64,000 nt of DNA, taken from NCBI RefSeq assembly GCF_003814515.1, contig NZ_RKQJ01000003.1, positions 124,001 through 188,000 on the forward strand, in the 5' to 3' direction. The translations under genes and the position numbers were made by a program. The notes under the pieces were generated by a model. The model had not been told where the DNA came from and did not search any database. It saw only the letters and a program-made list of their open reading frames with translations. This document shows, one piece after another, positions 25,344 through 33,216 of this stretch (position 1 is the stretch's first letter; each line of letters opens with the position of its first letter). Source of the stretch: Salinicoccus roseus. GTDB taxonomy: Bacteria > Bacillota > Bacilli > Staphylococcales > Salinicoccaceae.

Positions 25344-25491
25344 ATCGTCAATTTAATGTCAGTGTCAATATTATCATATGGCTTGAAAGTAATTGAAGGC
25401 CGGTGCCTCAAGAAAGGTACGTACCGATTCCTCAGGCATATATCCAAAGGCAGCACATCTCTGGACGAAACAGTATATTAAATCATTCATG

Positions 25492-25520
25492 TTTACCTGA
25501 TTTGAATATGGTGTTATAAT
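25492..25520 (+). promoter_or_regulatory. Promoter of the Fst antisense RNA
   Basis: TTTACC (25492-25497), a 17-bp spacer and a perfect TATAAT (25515-25520) point towards the terminator at 25557-25592. No ORF follows, so it drives a short RNA of about 65 nt. Confidence 0.7.
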
Positions 25521-25526
25521 ACAAGT

Positions 25527-25592
25527 AACAAATAGGATGCTGTATATGAAACACCGAACCCCCAATCTATGGCAGTAGATTGGGGGTTTTAT
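25527..25592 (+). ncRNA. Fst/par-type antisense RNA (antitoxin RNAII)
   Basis: The predicted transcript runs from just after the -10 box to a strong bidirectional terminator (ACCCCCAATCTA pairing with TAGATTGGGGGT, then TTTT). Its 25529-25549 segment repeats the plus-strand sequence at 25695-25715 with 19 of 21 bases identical. The latter is the complement of the toxin start-codon region, so the RNA can pair with the toxin mRNA both there and through the shared terminator. This is the layout of RNAI/RNAII in the enterococcal par locus. Confidence 0.7.
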
Positions 25593-25617
25593 TTGGTGTA
25601 TTGGCTGCGTCATCTGG

Positions 25618-25713
25618 TCAGTCGTCACGATTGTCGAGCCAATAGGCGAACAACGTGAGGGTTACACCTGTGATGACAGGTGCAACCAAAACTTCAAATA
25701 GGGTGCTGTACAT
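25618..25713 (-). CDS. Type I toxin, Fst/TxpA-like membrane peptide
   Basis: 31 residues: one membrane helix (VLVAPVITGVTLTLFAYWL) followed by a charged tail DNRDD. The helix with a central Pro, the Gly near its middle, the W-L at its end and the polar tail match Fst-family type I toxins, which kill by inserting into the membrane. GGAAGGAGGTGAAGTC precedes the ATG. On the mRNA, CUUCCGUGCUGU just upstream pairs with ACAGCAUGGAAG (genome 25725-25749), which can hide part of the ribosome site, as in fst. The mRNA would end at the same terminator used by the convergent antisense RNA. Confidence 0.8.
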   Translation of the reverse strand: MYSTLFEVLVAPVITGVTLTLFAYWLDNRDD

Positions 25714-25814
25714 GACTTCACCTCCTTCCATGCTGTTACAGCACGGAAGTGGACCAGATGACCGCCATCATTTTATCATAAATGCACCCTTCCATTATTG
25801 TTGCCGGGTACTGT

Positions 25815-27272
25815 TCAATCTACAATATTAAGCTTCCCATCTTCAATCCGGTAGACGATATCCGCCACCCGTTCGACGAAGTACTTATCGTGGGAAGTCA
25901 GGATGACTGTGCCTTCGTAAGCTTCGATGAAGGACTCCAGTGCTTCGATCTTATCCAAATCGATGAAGTTCGTCGGCTCATCGAGTATGATGACATTCGA
26001 CGGCTTCACGAACAGCAGTGCCAGGGAGACCCGGGTCGCCTCACCGCCACTCAAGTTATGCAGCGGCTTCGACACCTCATCTTGTGTAAACCCGAGATTC
26101 TGAAGGATGCTCCTGACGACCGGCTCACTGTACTCCGTATGTTTCATGAGATGCCTGAGGACGGGCGCGTCTGTAGACATCCTGTAGTCCATCTGCCTGT
26201 AGGTCTCGATTGTGACTTTCGGAGAAATGTCCATCCCTGGGGCATTGTGCATAACCTCGTGAAGCAGGCTCGATTTCCCCGAGCCATTGCTGCCGGTGAT
26301 TGCTATGACTTTCCCCAGGGGAAACTGGAAGCTGACATTATCGAGCAGCACCTTTTCTCCCCGCTGGACGTTGAGGTCCTGTGCCATGATCGGGAATTTG
26401 TTATGGATTTCCATCGATTTCGGCATCGGGAACCTCAGTTGTCTATCCACTGTCAACTGTTCCACTTCATCCAACTGCCCTATTCTCGATTCGATCGCTT
26501 TCGCGGCCTTGAAAGCCTGTTTCTGCACCGTGTCCTTCTGCTTGCTCGAACTCAGACGGTCGGGTTTTATATCCTGCTTCCTGGACTTGTCTCCAGAGCC
26601 CATCCTGCTTGCCTTCTCCAGCTGCTTCCTGGCCGCTTCCTCAAGCCTTTTCTTCTCTCTTATAAAATTTTCATGCTGCCTTTCAATCTCGAGCCGTTCA
26701 ATTTCCTTCTGGGCGATGTAGTCATCATAGTTCCCCACATACTCCTTTACGGTGCCATCCGACACTTCCCATATCTTTTCGGCGATGCTGTTGATGAAAT
26801 GCCGGTCGTGGCTGACGCATATCAAAGTACCGTAATAGTACTTCAGTTCATCGATCAGCAGTTCAACGCCCACCTCATCAAGATGCGTCGTCGGTTCATC
26901 CAGCAGCAGACCGAGCTTGTACTCGGACAATGCGTGGGCGAGACGGAACTTCGTCTCCTCACCGCCACTGAGTCCTTCGTTGTCCGGTACATTCAACCGG
27001 CTCAGCAGTTCGAAGTTGAAATCTCCATCGACTGGATCCGCCGGCTCCCCGAGCTGGGCGAAATAATTGAAGTCCGTCTCCACCTGCACACTGCCCTCAT
27101 AATCACTGAATATGCCTGCGATCATCTTCAGCAGTGTCGACTTCCCTGCCCCGTTCGGGCCGAGGATGGCGATCCTGTCGTTCATATACGCCGATAGTGC
27201 TTCAATGTGAAGTAGATCTTTGTTGCCGAATGTGACATGTACATCTTTCAATCTTACTGATAGTTCGTTCAT
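25815..27272 (-). CDS. ABC-F ribosome-protection-type ATPase (Vga/Sal/VmlR-like)
   Basis: About 485 residues with two ABC domains and no membrane part. Domain 1 has Walker A GPNGAGKS, signature LSGGEETK and Walker B LLLDEPTTHLD. Domain 2 has GSNGSGKS, LSGGEATR and IILDEPTNFID. Between them is a long charged coiled linker (about 195-275) typical of antibiotic-resistance ABC-F factors that eject drugs from the peptidyl-transferase site. The start is ATG 27272, since AAGGAG overlaps a GTG at 27284. Upstream lies a leader peptide and terminator, the usual drug-inducible attenuator of this family. Likely classes are lincosamide, streptogramin A or pleuromutilin; which one is not decidable by eye. 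Confidence 0.85.
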   Translation of the reverse strand: MNELSVRLKDVHVTFGNKDLLHIEALSAYMNDRIAILGPNGAGKSTLLKMIAGIFSDYEGSVQVETDFNYFAQLGEPADPVDGDFNFELLSRLNVPDNEGLSGGEETKFRLAHALSEYKLGLLLDEPTTHLDEVGVELLIDELKYYYGTLICVSHDRHFINSIAEKIWEVSDGTVKEYVGNYDDYIAQKEIERLEIERQHENFIREKKRLEEAARKQLEKASRMGSGDKSRKQDIKPDRLSSSKQKDTVQKQAFKAAKAIESRIGQLDEVEQLTVDRQLRFPMPKSMEIHNKFPIMAQDLNVQRGEKVLLDNVSFQFPLGKVIAITGSNGSGKSSLLHEVMHNAPGMDISPKVTIETYRQMDYRMSTDAPVLRHLMKHTEYSEPVVRSILQNLGFTQDEVSKPLHNLSGGEATRVSLALLFVKPSNVIILDEPTNFIDLDKIEALESFIEAYEGTVILTSHDKYFVERVADIVYRIEDGKLNIVD

Positions 27273-27320
27273 TATAATTTGCACTCCTTATGAGCCTGCA
27301 AACTATATTATTTCGCGCAC

Positions 27321-27347
27321 AAAAAAGAGACAGCCTAAGCCATCTCC
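27321..27347 (-). terminator. Attenuator terminator upstream of the ABC-F gene
   Basis: On the minus strand GAGATGGC-TTAG-GCTGTCTC forms a stem followed by TTTTTT, about 50 bp before the ABC-F start and downstream of a 13-codon leader ORF. 27299-27309 can also pair with 27398-27408, giving a competing structure. Confidence 0.7.
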
Positions 27348-27434
27348 CACTCTTGTTGCAGGACGATCCTGAAAATGGACATACTCATCCCTATGAGAAT
27401 ATAGTTTGGCAAGACTTTTGAATATTCTATTCTG

Positions 27435-27476
27435 TCAGCTATTCAAATCAGTCTGCCAAATTCTCGGGATACCCAT
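27435..27476 (-). CDS. Leader peptide of the ABC-F attenuator
   Basis: MGIPRIWQTDLNS, 13 residues, preceded by AAGGAGGTTCTGGAA and, further up, an extended -10 (TGGTAAAAT). The ORF overlaps a sequence (27440-27460) that pairs with 27404-27423, so a drug-stalled ribosome would change the RNA fold. Such short uORFs are standard for inducible ABC-F and methylase genes. Confidence 0.65.
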   Translation of the reverse strand: MGIPRIWQTDLNS

Positions 27477-27610
27477 TTCCAGAACCTCCTTGCGTTTATT
27501 TGCTGTTATTTTACCATATTATGATGAAAAGAAGAAATAATCTCTCCAAATACACTACCAAAATAGACATCTTCACATTTGCGATTATTAGAATAATAGT
27601 TGAACTTACC

Positions 27611-27723
27611 TGAAAGAAGCAGAAACATTCATCCGCCGTTGGGAGTAACATACAGGATTGCCGTCGAAGTACTGCCCCTCACCAACTACGTGAGGGCTAC
27701 ACCTATAATGACAAGTGCAACCA
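27611..27723. pseudogene. Chimeric relic: msrA fragment joined to Fst-toxin fragment
   Basis: 27611-27692 aligns with the middle of msrA (about 24555-24637); for example CCGTCGAAGTACTGC is shared. 27689-27723 aligns with toxin-gene positions 25654-25688 at 31 of 35 bases (shared GTGAGGG, TACACCT, ATGACA, GTGCAACCA). The two parts meet at the common CGTGAG. The reading frames are broken by stops. It is a decayed second copy of this msrA/toxin neighbourhood after a deletion. Confidence 0.7.
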
Positions 27724-27819
27724 GTTAAACGATGATAGGAATGCGAAGTATAACAGTTATACTGCAGCCCTAAGCTAGTTTCGCTGATAGAAAATATTTG
27801 CCCTTCACTTATTTATAAG

Positions 27820-28848
27820 TTATTCTTCTATCTCCTTATCCAACATCCATACTCGCTTTATTGGAATTTCGTTTTTTATATCGTCACTAAGGTTATCGTA
27901 GTGTTCAAATATCTGTTGGATAATGGTTTTGGAGTCCCATAGTCTTACTTTGAAGAAATGTTTAGGCACTTCCCTAGTAACAGAAGATTTAAAACCACTC
28001 CAAGATACGAGGAGACCATAATCTGCATTGAAGTTACTCATTGTTCCAACCAATTGGTCTAACGTAGGTCTATCTAACGGTGAATCTTCTGTTTTAACTT
28101 GAACACAGATACGAGGAGAACCGAATCCTAGTAAATCTGAAGAAGCCAGTATATCTACACCATGATCTGAACCTTCTGGACTTTTAAATGTAGTAAAACC
28201 TTGTGCCTTTAATATCTCTTCTATTAATGTTTCCATCTTAGATCCCTTGAACTTTCTTATAATTCTCTCTGAAATCTGATCATAGATAAACTCTTCTATA
28301 TCTATAGATGCTGGTTCTTCACTCTCATCTACTAATTGAACTGTTCTTTTGTTTTTTGGAACCTGCCATCCATTATTCTTCATTTCTTTTATTCTTTCTT
28401 CAGCATTGTTTCTCTGTATTTTGCAAACTGTCATAAAGGCGCCGAGAGAATATAAGATGTCTTGATCAAACCTCTCACGAGGAATATCTTCCTTAATCCA
28501 ATCTACCTCCCGATAATGAAAATACGGATTTTCCAAATTTTCATCGTAAATGTACTGGCTTTTCACAACCCCTATGTGGATAGTCCGATTCAATTTGGAC
28601 GGTAATGCAATATAATCACCAACGTCAATTTTACGAGCCATTGGCCATATTTGTGATGCCCAATTTATAGCTGTTTTCTTTTTCTCAATATCATAGTGTT
28701 CCATTAATTTCTCTACCAGTAATTCCTTAGATTCGATACTTTTCAAATTAAAATTGAGACTATCCCATGTTAAGTATATTCTATTATCCTCTAAAAATTT
28801 ATTTTCGTACTCTCCATTCTTCCCTGCTCTGAACAACCAGACTGTCAT
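27820..28848 (-). CDS. Mrr-type restriction endonuclease with PUA/EVE-like N-terminus
   Basis: 342 residues. The C-terminal half is an Mrr catalytic domain: EILKAQGFTTFKSPEGSDHGVDILASSD with the catalytic Asp in HGVDI, then ICVQVKTED with the Q-x-K. FNADYGLLVSWSGF follows. The N-terminal 150 residues (TVWLFRAG ... IDVGDYIALPSKLNRTIHIGVVKSQYIY) look like a PUA/EVE-type modified-base reader. The whole suggests a single-protein, modification-dependent (type IV) nuclease. GAGGGGGATATAC precedes the ATG at 28848. The gene is clearly AT-richer than its neighbours, a sign of transfer. Recognised modification unknown. Confidence 0.8.
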   Translation of the reverse strand: MTVWLFRAGKNGEYENKFLEDNRIYLTWDSLNFNLKSIESKELLVEKLMEHYDIEKKKTAINWASQIWPMARKIDVGDYIALPSKLNRTIHIGVVKSQYIYDENLENPYFHYREVDWIKEDIPRERFDQDILYSLGAFMTVCKIQRNNAEERIKEMKNNGWQVPKNKRTVQLVDESEEPASIDIEEFIYDQISERIIRKFKGSKMETLIEEILKAQGFTTFKSPEGSDHGVDILASSDLLGFGSPRICVQVKTEDSPLDRPTLDQLVGTMSNFNADYGLLVSWSGFKSSVTREVPKHFFKVRLWDSKTIIQQIFEHYDNLSDDIKNEIPIKRVWMLDKEIEE

Positions 28849-28951
28849 GTATATCCCCCTCAAAATTTGACTGCTTTTAAATTACAGAATTCTCCAATAT
28901 AATAAGCGTAACATATTTTGTATGAAAATATATATTAGGAGGTTGAATGAA

Positions 28952-29935
28952 ATGAGTGGACTTGGTGGACTGAACAAATCACAGAATGGTGTGGTCATCG
29001 GACTTGTACAGCTGCAGCTGCCGGTGACTGAAACGAAGAAAGATCTCAAGCAGCAGACGGAGAAGGTTTGTGAAATGGTCAGGAAGGCGAAGCGGTTTGC
29101 AGCACCGATAGACCTGGTGGTCTTTCCAGAATACATGCTGCATGGCCTCTCCATGAGCATGGATAAGGAGATCATGTGTGATGTGGATGGTCCTGAAGTC
29201 GAGGCATTCAAGGAAGTGTGCAGGGAGAATGACATCTGGGGCTGCTTCTCCATCATGGAGTATAACCCGGACGGCAATCCATACAACACTGGACTGATCA
29301 TCGATAATAAGGGAGAAATCAAACTGAACTACCGGAAGCTGCATCCATGGGTGCCGGTGGAACCTTGGGAGCCTGGCGATGTCGGGCTGCCGGTATGTGA
29401 AGGTCCGAACGGCAGTACACTTGGACTTGCGATCTGCCACGACGGCATGTTCCCGGAAGTGAGCCGTGAACTGGCGTATAAAGGCGCCGACATCATCCTG
29501 AGGACGGCAGGATATACCGCGCCAATCCGCCACTCCTGGCGGATCACGAACCAGTCGAACGCCTTCTGCAACCTCGCCTATACCGCATCGGTTGCCATGT
29601 GCGGCACCGACGGCACGAACGATTCCATGGGCGAAGGCATGATCGTCAACTTCGACGGGGTGCCTATGGTCGAAGGCAGCAACCGTCCCGATGAGATCAT
29701 CACCGGAGAAGTCAGACCGGACCTCGTCCGGGAAGCGCGGACGGACTGGGCCGTCGAGAACAACATGTATCAGCTCGGCCACCGCGGCTATGTCGCCGTT
29801 GAAGACGGCATCACCGATGCACCGTACACCTATATGCAGGATCTCCAGAACGGGGAGTATAAATTGCCATGGGAAGATGACATCGTCCATAAGGACGGAG
29901 GGGCCTACGGGTTTGAGAAGCCGAGAAAAAAGTAG
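28952..29935 (+). CDS. amiF: Aliphatic amidase / formamidase (nitrilase superfamily)
   Basis: 327 residues. The nitrilase-fold triad is visible: Glu in VFPEYMLHG, Lys in NYRKLHPW and Cys in AICHDGMFPE. Length and motifs match the AmiE/AmiF group. Formamidase (formamide to formate plus ammonia) is favoured over acetamide-type AmiE because of the shorter C-terminus, but this is not certain. The start is ATG 28952, since AGGAGG lies 9 bp before it. It is monocistronic with a terminator, upstream of cstA. Confidence 0.8.
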   Translation: MSGLGGLNKSQNGVVIGLVQLQLPVTETKKDLKQQTEKVCEMVRKAKRFAAPIDLVVFPEYMLHGLSMSMDKEIMCDVDGPEVEAFKEVCRENDIWGCFSIMEYNPDGNPYNTGLIIDNKGEIKLNYRKLHPWVPVEPWEPGDVGLPVCEGPNGSTLGLAICHDGMFPEVSRELAYKGADIILRTAGYTAPIRHSWRITNQSNAFCNLAYTASVAMCGTDGTNDSMGEGMIVNFDGVPMVEGSNRPDEIITGEVRPDLVREARTDWAVENNMYQLGHRGYVAVEDGITDAPYTYMQDLQNGEYKLPWEDDIVHKDGGAYGFEKPRKK

Positions 29936-29956
29936 AATCACATCCAATATGATCAC

Positions 29957-29993
29957 GTGCCGCCGGAAGTATATCCGGTGGCATTTTTTTCTT
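29957..29993 (+). terminator. Rho-independent terminator
   Basis: TGCCGCCGGA pairs with TCCGGTGGCA, followed by seven T, after the amidase gene. Confidence 0.85.
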
Positions 29994-30090
29994 CCCCTCC
30001 ATTAAAGGCTTCATTGTACTTTTTCGCATTTACAATTATTTGAATATTCGCTACAATCTAAAGTAATACATACAAGAAGGGGGAACTTCA

Positions 30091-31836
30091 ATGAATGCCA
30101 TACTCGTCGCAATCATCGGGCTCGGTGTCTTCGTCCTGGGCTACCGCTACTACTCCAAGTTCATCGCAGAACGCATCTACCGGCTCGACCCGAACTACAT
30201 GACGCCCGCCCACAAGTACAAGGACGGCGTCGACTTCGTGCCTACGAACAAATTCGTCCTATGGGGACACCACTTCACATCCGTCGCGGGGGCGGCACCG
30301 ATCCTCGGTCCTGCCATCGCCGTCTACTGGGGCTGGCTGCCGGCCTTCCTGTGGGTCATCCTCGGGACCGTATTCGCCGCTGGTGTCCATGACTTCGGAA
30401 CGCTCGCAATATCCGTCAGGAATAAAGGCCAGTCGATCGGTACGATCGCAGAAAAGTTCATCGGCCGGCGCGGCAAGATACTGTTCCTGTTCATCATCCT
30501 CACACTCGTGCTGATGATCAATGCGGTATTCGCCTGGGTGATCGCAAACCTGTTCATTACATATCCGGCAAGCGTCCTGCCCGTCTTCATCCAGATTCCG
30601 CTCGCGATATGGATCGGCTACGCAGCATACAAGAAGAACATGAAGATGCTTGTCCCTTCACTGCTCGCACTTGCCGCCATGTATTTCGTCGCCGTCATTA
30701 CGGCGGAAGTGTCCTGGCTGCAGATCGACCTCGTGTCCTATATGGGTGGTGAGGAGGCTGCGGGACTGTTCGGCCTCGGTGCCGTATCGACGGCCTTCAT
30801 GGTCTGGATCGTCATCCTGCTCATCTATGTCTATATCGCATCGACCCTGCCGGTATGGAAGCTGCTCCAGCCACGGGATTTCATCAACTCCCACCAGCTG
30901 ACCGTCGGACTGCTCATCCTGTATGCAGGTCTGCTTCTGACGAATCCGACGATCAATGCACCGGCGACGAACGCCGATGCGGACACATCCTGGCTGCCGC
31001 TGCTCTTCATCACGGTTGCTTGTGGTGCGATCTCCGGTTTCCACGGACTCGTATCTTCGGGTACCTCATCCAAGCAACTGGATAAGGAAACGGATGCCCG
31101 CTTCGTCGGCTACTTCGGTGCCGTCGGCGAGGGGATCCTTGCACTCATCTCCATCATCGCCGTCGTAACGCTGTTCAGCAGTGTGGATGACTTCTCTGCC
31201 ACCTACTCGAGCTTCAATGAAGCCAATGCAACCGGCCTCGGCAACTTCGTCGAAGGGGCTGCGATTCTTGCCGGCGGCCTCGGCATCCCGGCGGCTGTCG
31301 CAACAACGATCGTCTCCATCATCGTCGTCAGCTTCGCCGCCACGACGCTCGATACGGCAGTCCGCCTCATGCGCTACATCATTGCCGAAATCGGCACTGA
31401 GTATAAAGTACCGTCACTCACGAAGAAGCATGTGGCAACAAGCATCGCCGTAGTCTCCACTGCCGCACTCGTGCTGATTCCGGAAGGGCCGAACGGCTTC
31501 GGTTCCGGCGGCTATCTCATCTGGCCGCTGTTCGGTACATCGAACCAGCTGCTTGCGGGCATCAGTCTATTGCTGATCTCCATCTGGCTGAAGCGCCAAG
31601 GCATCAACTACGCCGTCACGCTCATCCCGATGATCTTCCTGATGTTCATGACACTCTATGCCATGTTCGTCCAGGTGTTCTTCGAATGGGCCTGGTACGC
31701 CGACGGCTCCAACCTGCTGCTGTTTGTACTCGGTGCCATCATCTTCGTCTTCGCCATCTGGATCGTCATCACGTCCATCCAGGCGCTTACCGGCAAGTTC
31801 GATGATGAACTCGAGAAGCACCGCAATGACGAGTAA
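30091..31836 (+). CDS. cstA: CstA-family pyruvate/peptide transporter
   Basis: 581 residues and about 16 membrane helices. The CstA signatures are present: LGYRYYSKFIAERIYRLDP, the DFVPTNKFVLWGHHFTSVAGAAPILGPA block, PLLFITVACGAISGFHGLVSSGTSSKQ and WPLFGTSNQLLAG. CstA/BtsT proteins take up pyruvate or peptides under carbon limitation. It is shorter than E. coli CstA (701) and ends in a charged tail EKHRNDE. AAGAAGGGGGAACTTCA precedes the ATG. The next two genes follow at 13 and 21 bp, so it heads a three-gene operon with a CC-terminated small protein and an ArsA-type ATPase. Confidence 0.9.
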   Translation: MNAILVAIIGLGVFVLGYRYYSKFIAERIYRLDPNYMTPAHKYKDGVDFVPTNKFVLWGHHFTSVAGAAPILGPAIAVYWGWLPAFLWVILGTVFAAGVHDFGTLAISVRNKGQSIGTIAEKFIGRRGKILFLFIILTLVLMINAVFAWVIANLFITYPASVLPVFIQIPLAIWIGYAAYKKNMKMLVPSLLALAAMYFVAVITAEVSWLQIDLVSYMGGEEAAGLFGLGAVSTAFMVWIVILLIYVYIASTLPVWKLLQPRDFINSHQLTVGLLILYAGLLLTNPTINAPATNADADTSWLPLLFITVACGAISGFHGLVSSGTSSKQLDKETDARFVGYFGAVGEGILALISIIAVVTLFSSVDDFSATYSSFNEANATGLGNFVEGAAILAGGLGIPAAVATTIVSIIVVSFAATTLDTAVRLMRYIIAEIGTEYKVPSLTKKHVATSIAVVSTAALVLIPEGPNGFGSGGYLIWPLFGTSNQLLAGISLLLISIWLKRQGINYAVTLIPMIFLMFMTLYAMFVQVFFEWAWYADGSNLLLFVLGAIIFVFAIWIVITSIQALTGKFDDELEKHRNDE

Positions 31837-31849
31837 GGAGGGATAACCC

Positions 31850-32107
31850 ATGCTCGACAATATCAAGAAGTTGATCCGGTACTACGAGGAAGTGCTCGAA
31901 ATGCCGCACCGTACGGAAGTGGCAAGGGAGCTGAGGGACCAGGATGACCTCTTCCTGCTGCTCCTCTACTCTGAGATGATCGGCATACCGAATCCAGTCT
32001 ACTACTACACGCTGGAACTGTATCCGCACATCATCGAGGACTTCCACGACTGGCATCTCCGCATGGGGATGGACAAGTCACCGCTGACCGGCATCCGCTG
32101 CTGCTGA
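31850..32107 (+). CDS. Cory-CC-star family small protein
   Basis: 85 residues ending in Cys84-Cys85 right at the stop. It is mostly helical and acidic (MLDNIKKLIRYYEEVLEMPH, then DQDDLFLLLLYSEMIGIPNP), with no clear membrane helix, and ends MGMDKSPLTGIRCC. It matches my memory of the family named for its terminal CC, found beside CstA and ArsA-like genes. GGAGGGATAACCC precedes the ATG. The terminal vicinal cysteines could bind a metal or carry a modification; nothing is established. It sits between the transporter and the ATPase, suggesting it links them. Confidence 0.75.
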   Translation: MLDNIKKLIRYYEEVLEMPHRTEVARELRDQDDLFLLLLYSEMIGIPNPVYYYTLELYPHIIEDFHDWHLRMGMDKSPLTGIRCC

Positions 32108-32128
32108 CTACACTAAAGGAGCATATCC

Positions 32129-33061
32129 ATGAGCATTCATACAAAGAAGATCCTGTTCATCGGCGGCAAGGGCGGCGTGGGCAAATCCACGTCCGCTGCC
32201 GCCATCGCATGGCAACTCGCAAAGTCAGGAAAGAAGACGCTGCTCGTTTCGACCGACCCGGCCCATAACCTCGGACACATCTTCTCGCGGGACATCGGCG
32301 GGGAGACGGTGGAGATTGCAGAGAACCTCCATGCGCTTGAGATCGATCCGGAGCATGAGACGAAGAAGTATATCGACTCGGTGAAGGAGAACATCAAGGG
32401 CACCGTACAGTCCAGCATGATCGAGGAGGTCAACCGCCAGCTCGATACCGCCCAGGCCTCACCCGGTGCGGATGAATCGGCGCTGTTCGACAAGCTCGTC
32501 TCCATCATCCTCGAGGAGGAAGGCGAATACGACCATCTCGTCTTCGACACCGCCCCCACCGGCCATACGATAAGGCTGCTCACACTGCCTGAGCTGATGG
32601 GTGTGTGGATCGAGGGGCTCTTGAAGAAGCGGCAGAAGACGAATGAGAACTACACCCAGCTCCTGAATGACGGGGAGCCGGTTGAGGACCCGATCTATGA
32701 TGTCCTGCTCACCCGGCAGAACCGCTTCTCGCGGGCACGGGAGATTATGCTCGAGTCCGGCAAGACAGGGTTCATATTCGTGCTGAATCCAGAAAGGCTG
32801 CCGATACTTGAAACCAAAAAGGCCGTGGGCCTCCTCGACAAGTATCACCTGCATGTAAAGACGCTCATCATCAATAAGGTGCTGCCCGATGAAGCCGACG
32901 GCACCTTCCTCGCCCAGCGGCGGGAGCATGAACAGCGGTACCTGAAGGAGATTGAAGATACCTTCAAAGATCAGAACCTCATCCGCGTGCCCCTGCTTCC
33001 GCATGACATCACGACGATCGAGGAGCTCGACCGTTTCAGTGAATATTATGAGATGGACTGA
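32129..33061 (+). CDS. ArsA/GET3-family ATPase
   Basis: 310 residues. It is a SIMIBI P-loop ATPase with the deviant Walker A GGKGGVGKS (12-20), switch I STDPAHNLGHIF and switch II FDTAPTGHTIRLL, as in ArsA and GET3. It has a single ATPase half, unlike E. coli ArsA with two. I do not see the GET3 zinc CxxC or the ArsA arsenite cysteines. No arsenic genes are nearby. It closes the cstA operon, 21 bp after the CC-terminated small protein. A chaperone-like or activating role for that transporter or small protein is inferred from context. Confidence 0.85.
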   Translation: MSIHTKKILFIGGKGGVGKSTSAAAIAWQLAKSGKKTLLVSTDPAHNLGHIFSRDIGGETVEIAENLHALEIDPEHETKKYIDSVKENIKGTVQSSMIEEVNRQLDTAQASPGADESALFDKLVSIILEEEGEYDHLVFDTAPTGHTIRLLTLPELMGVWIEGLLKKRQKTNENYTQLLNDGEPVEDPIYDVLLTRQNRFSRAREIMLESGKTGFIFVLNPERLPILETKKAVGLLDKYHLHVKTLIINKVLPDEADGTFLAQRREHEQRYLKEIEDTFKDQNLIRVPLLPHDITTIEELDRFSEYYEMD

Positions 33062-33115
33062 GGAAAATAAAGGGAGCCTCCACCACTGTGGAGACTCCTA
33101 TATATTGAATCTATT

Positions 33116-33141
33116 AGAGCAGAGCAATCTGCTCCTTTTTT
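33116..33141 (+). terminator. Terminator of the cstA operon
   Basis: AGAGCAGA-GCAA-TCTGCTC stem followed by six T. A second hairpin (33074-33098, CTCCAC/GTGGAG) precedes it. Confidence 0.8.
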
Positions 33142-33216
33142 ATGGGCTTTTAATGTAATGGTTAGTTTCAGTCAGAAGCGGTAAAAGTATAATAATCATT
33201 ATATGGAGGGATGAAG

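Noticed and set aside
25782-27197. 471-codon open frame on the plus strand
   Set aside because: Antisense shadow of the ABC-F gene; no family features.
28979-29956. 325-codon open frame on the minus strand
   Set aside because: Antisense shadow of the amidase gene.
32129-33061. Arsenite efflux ATPase
   Set aside because: Arsenite-binding cysteines, the second ATPase half and arsB/arsR/arsD neighbours are all missing.
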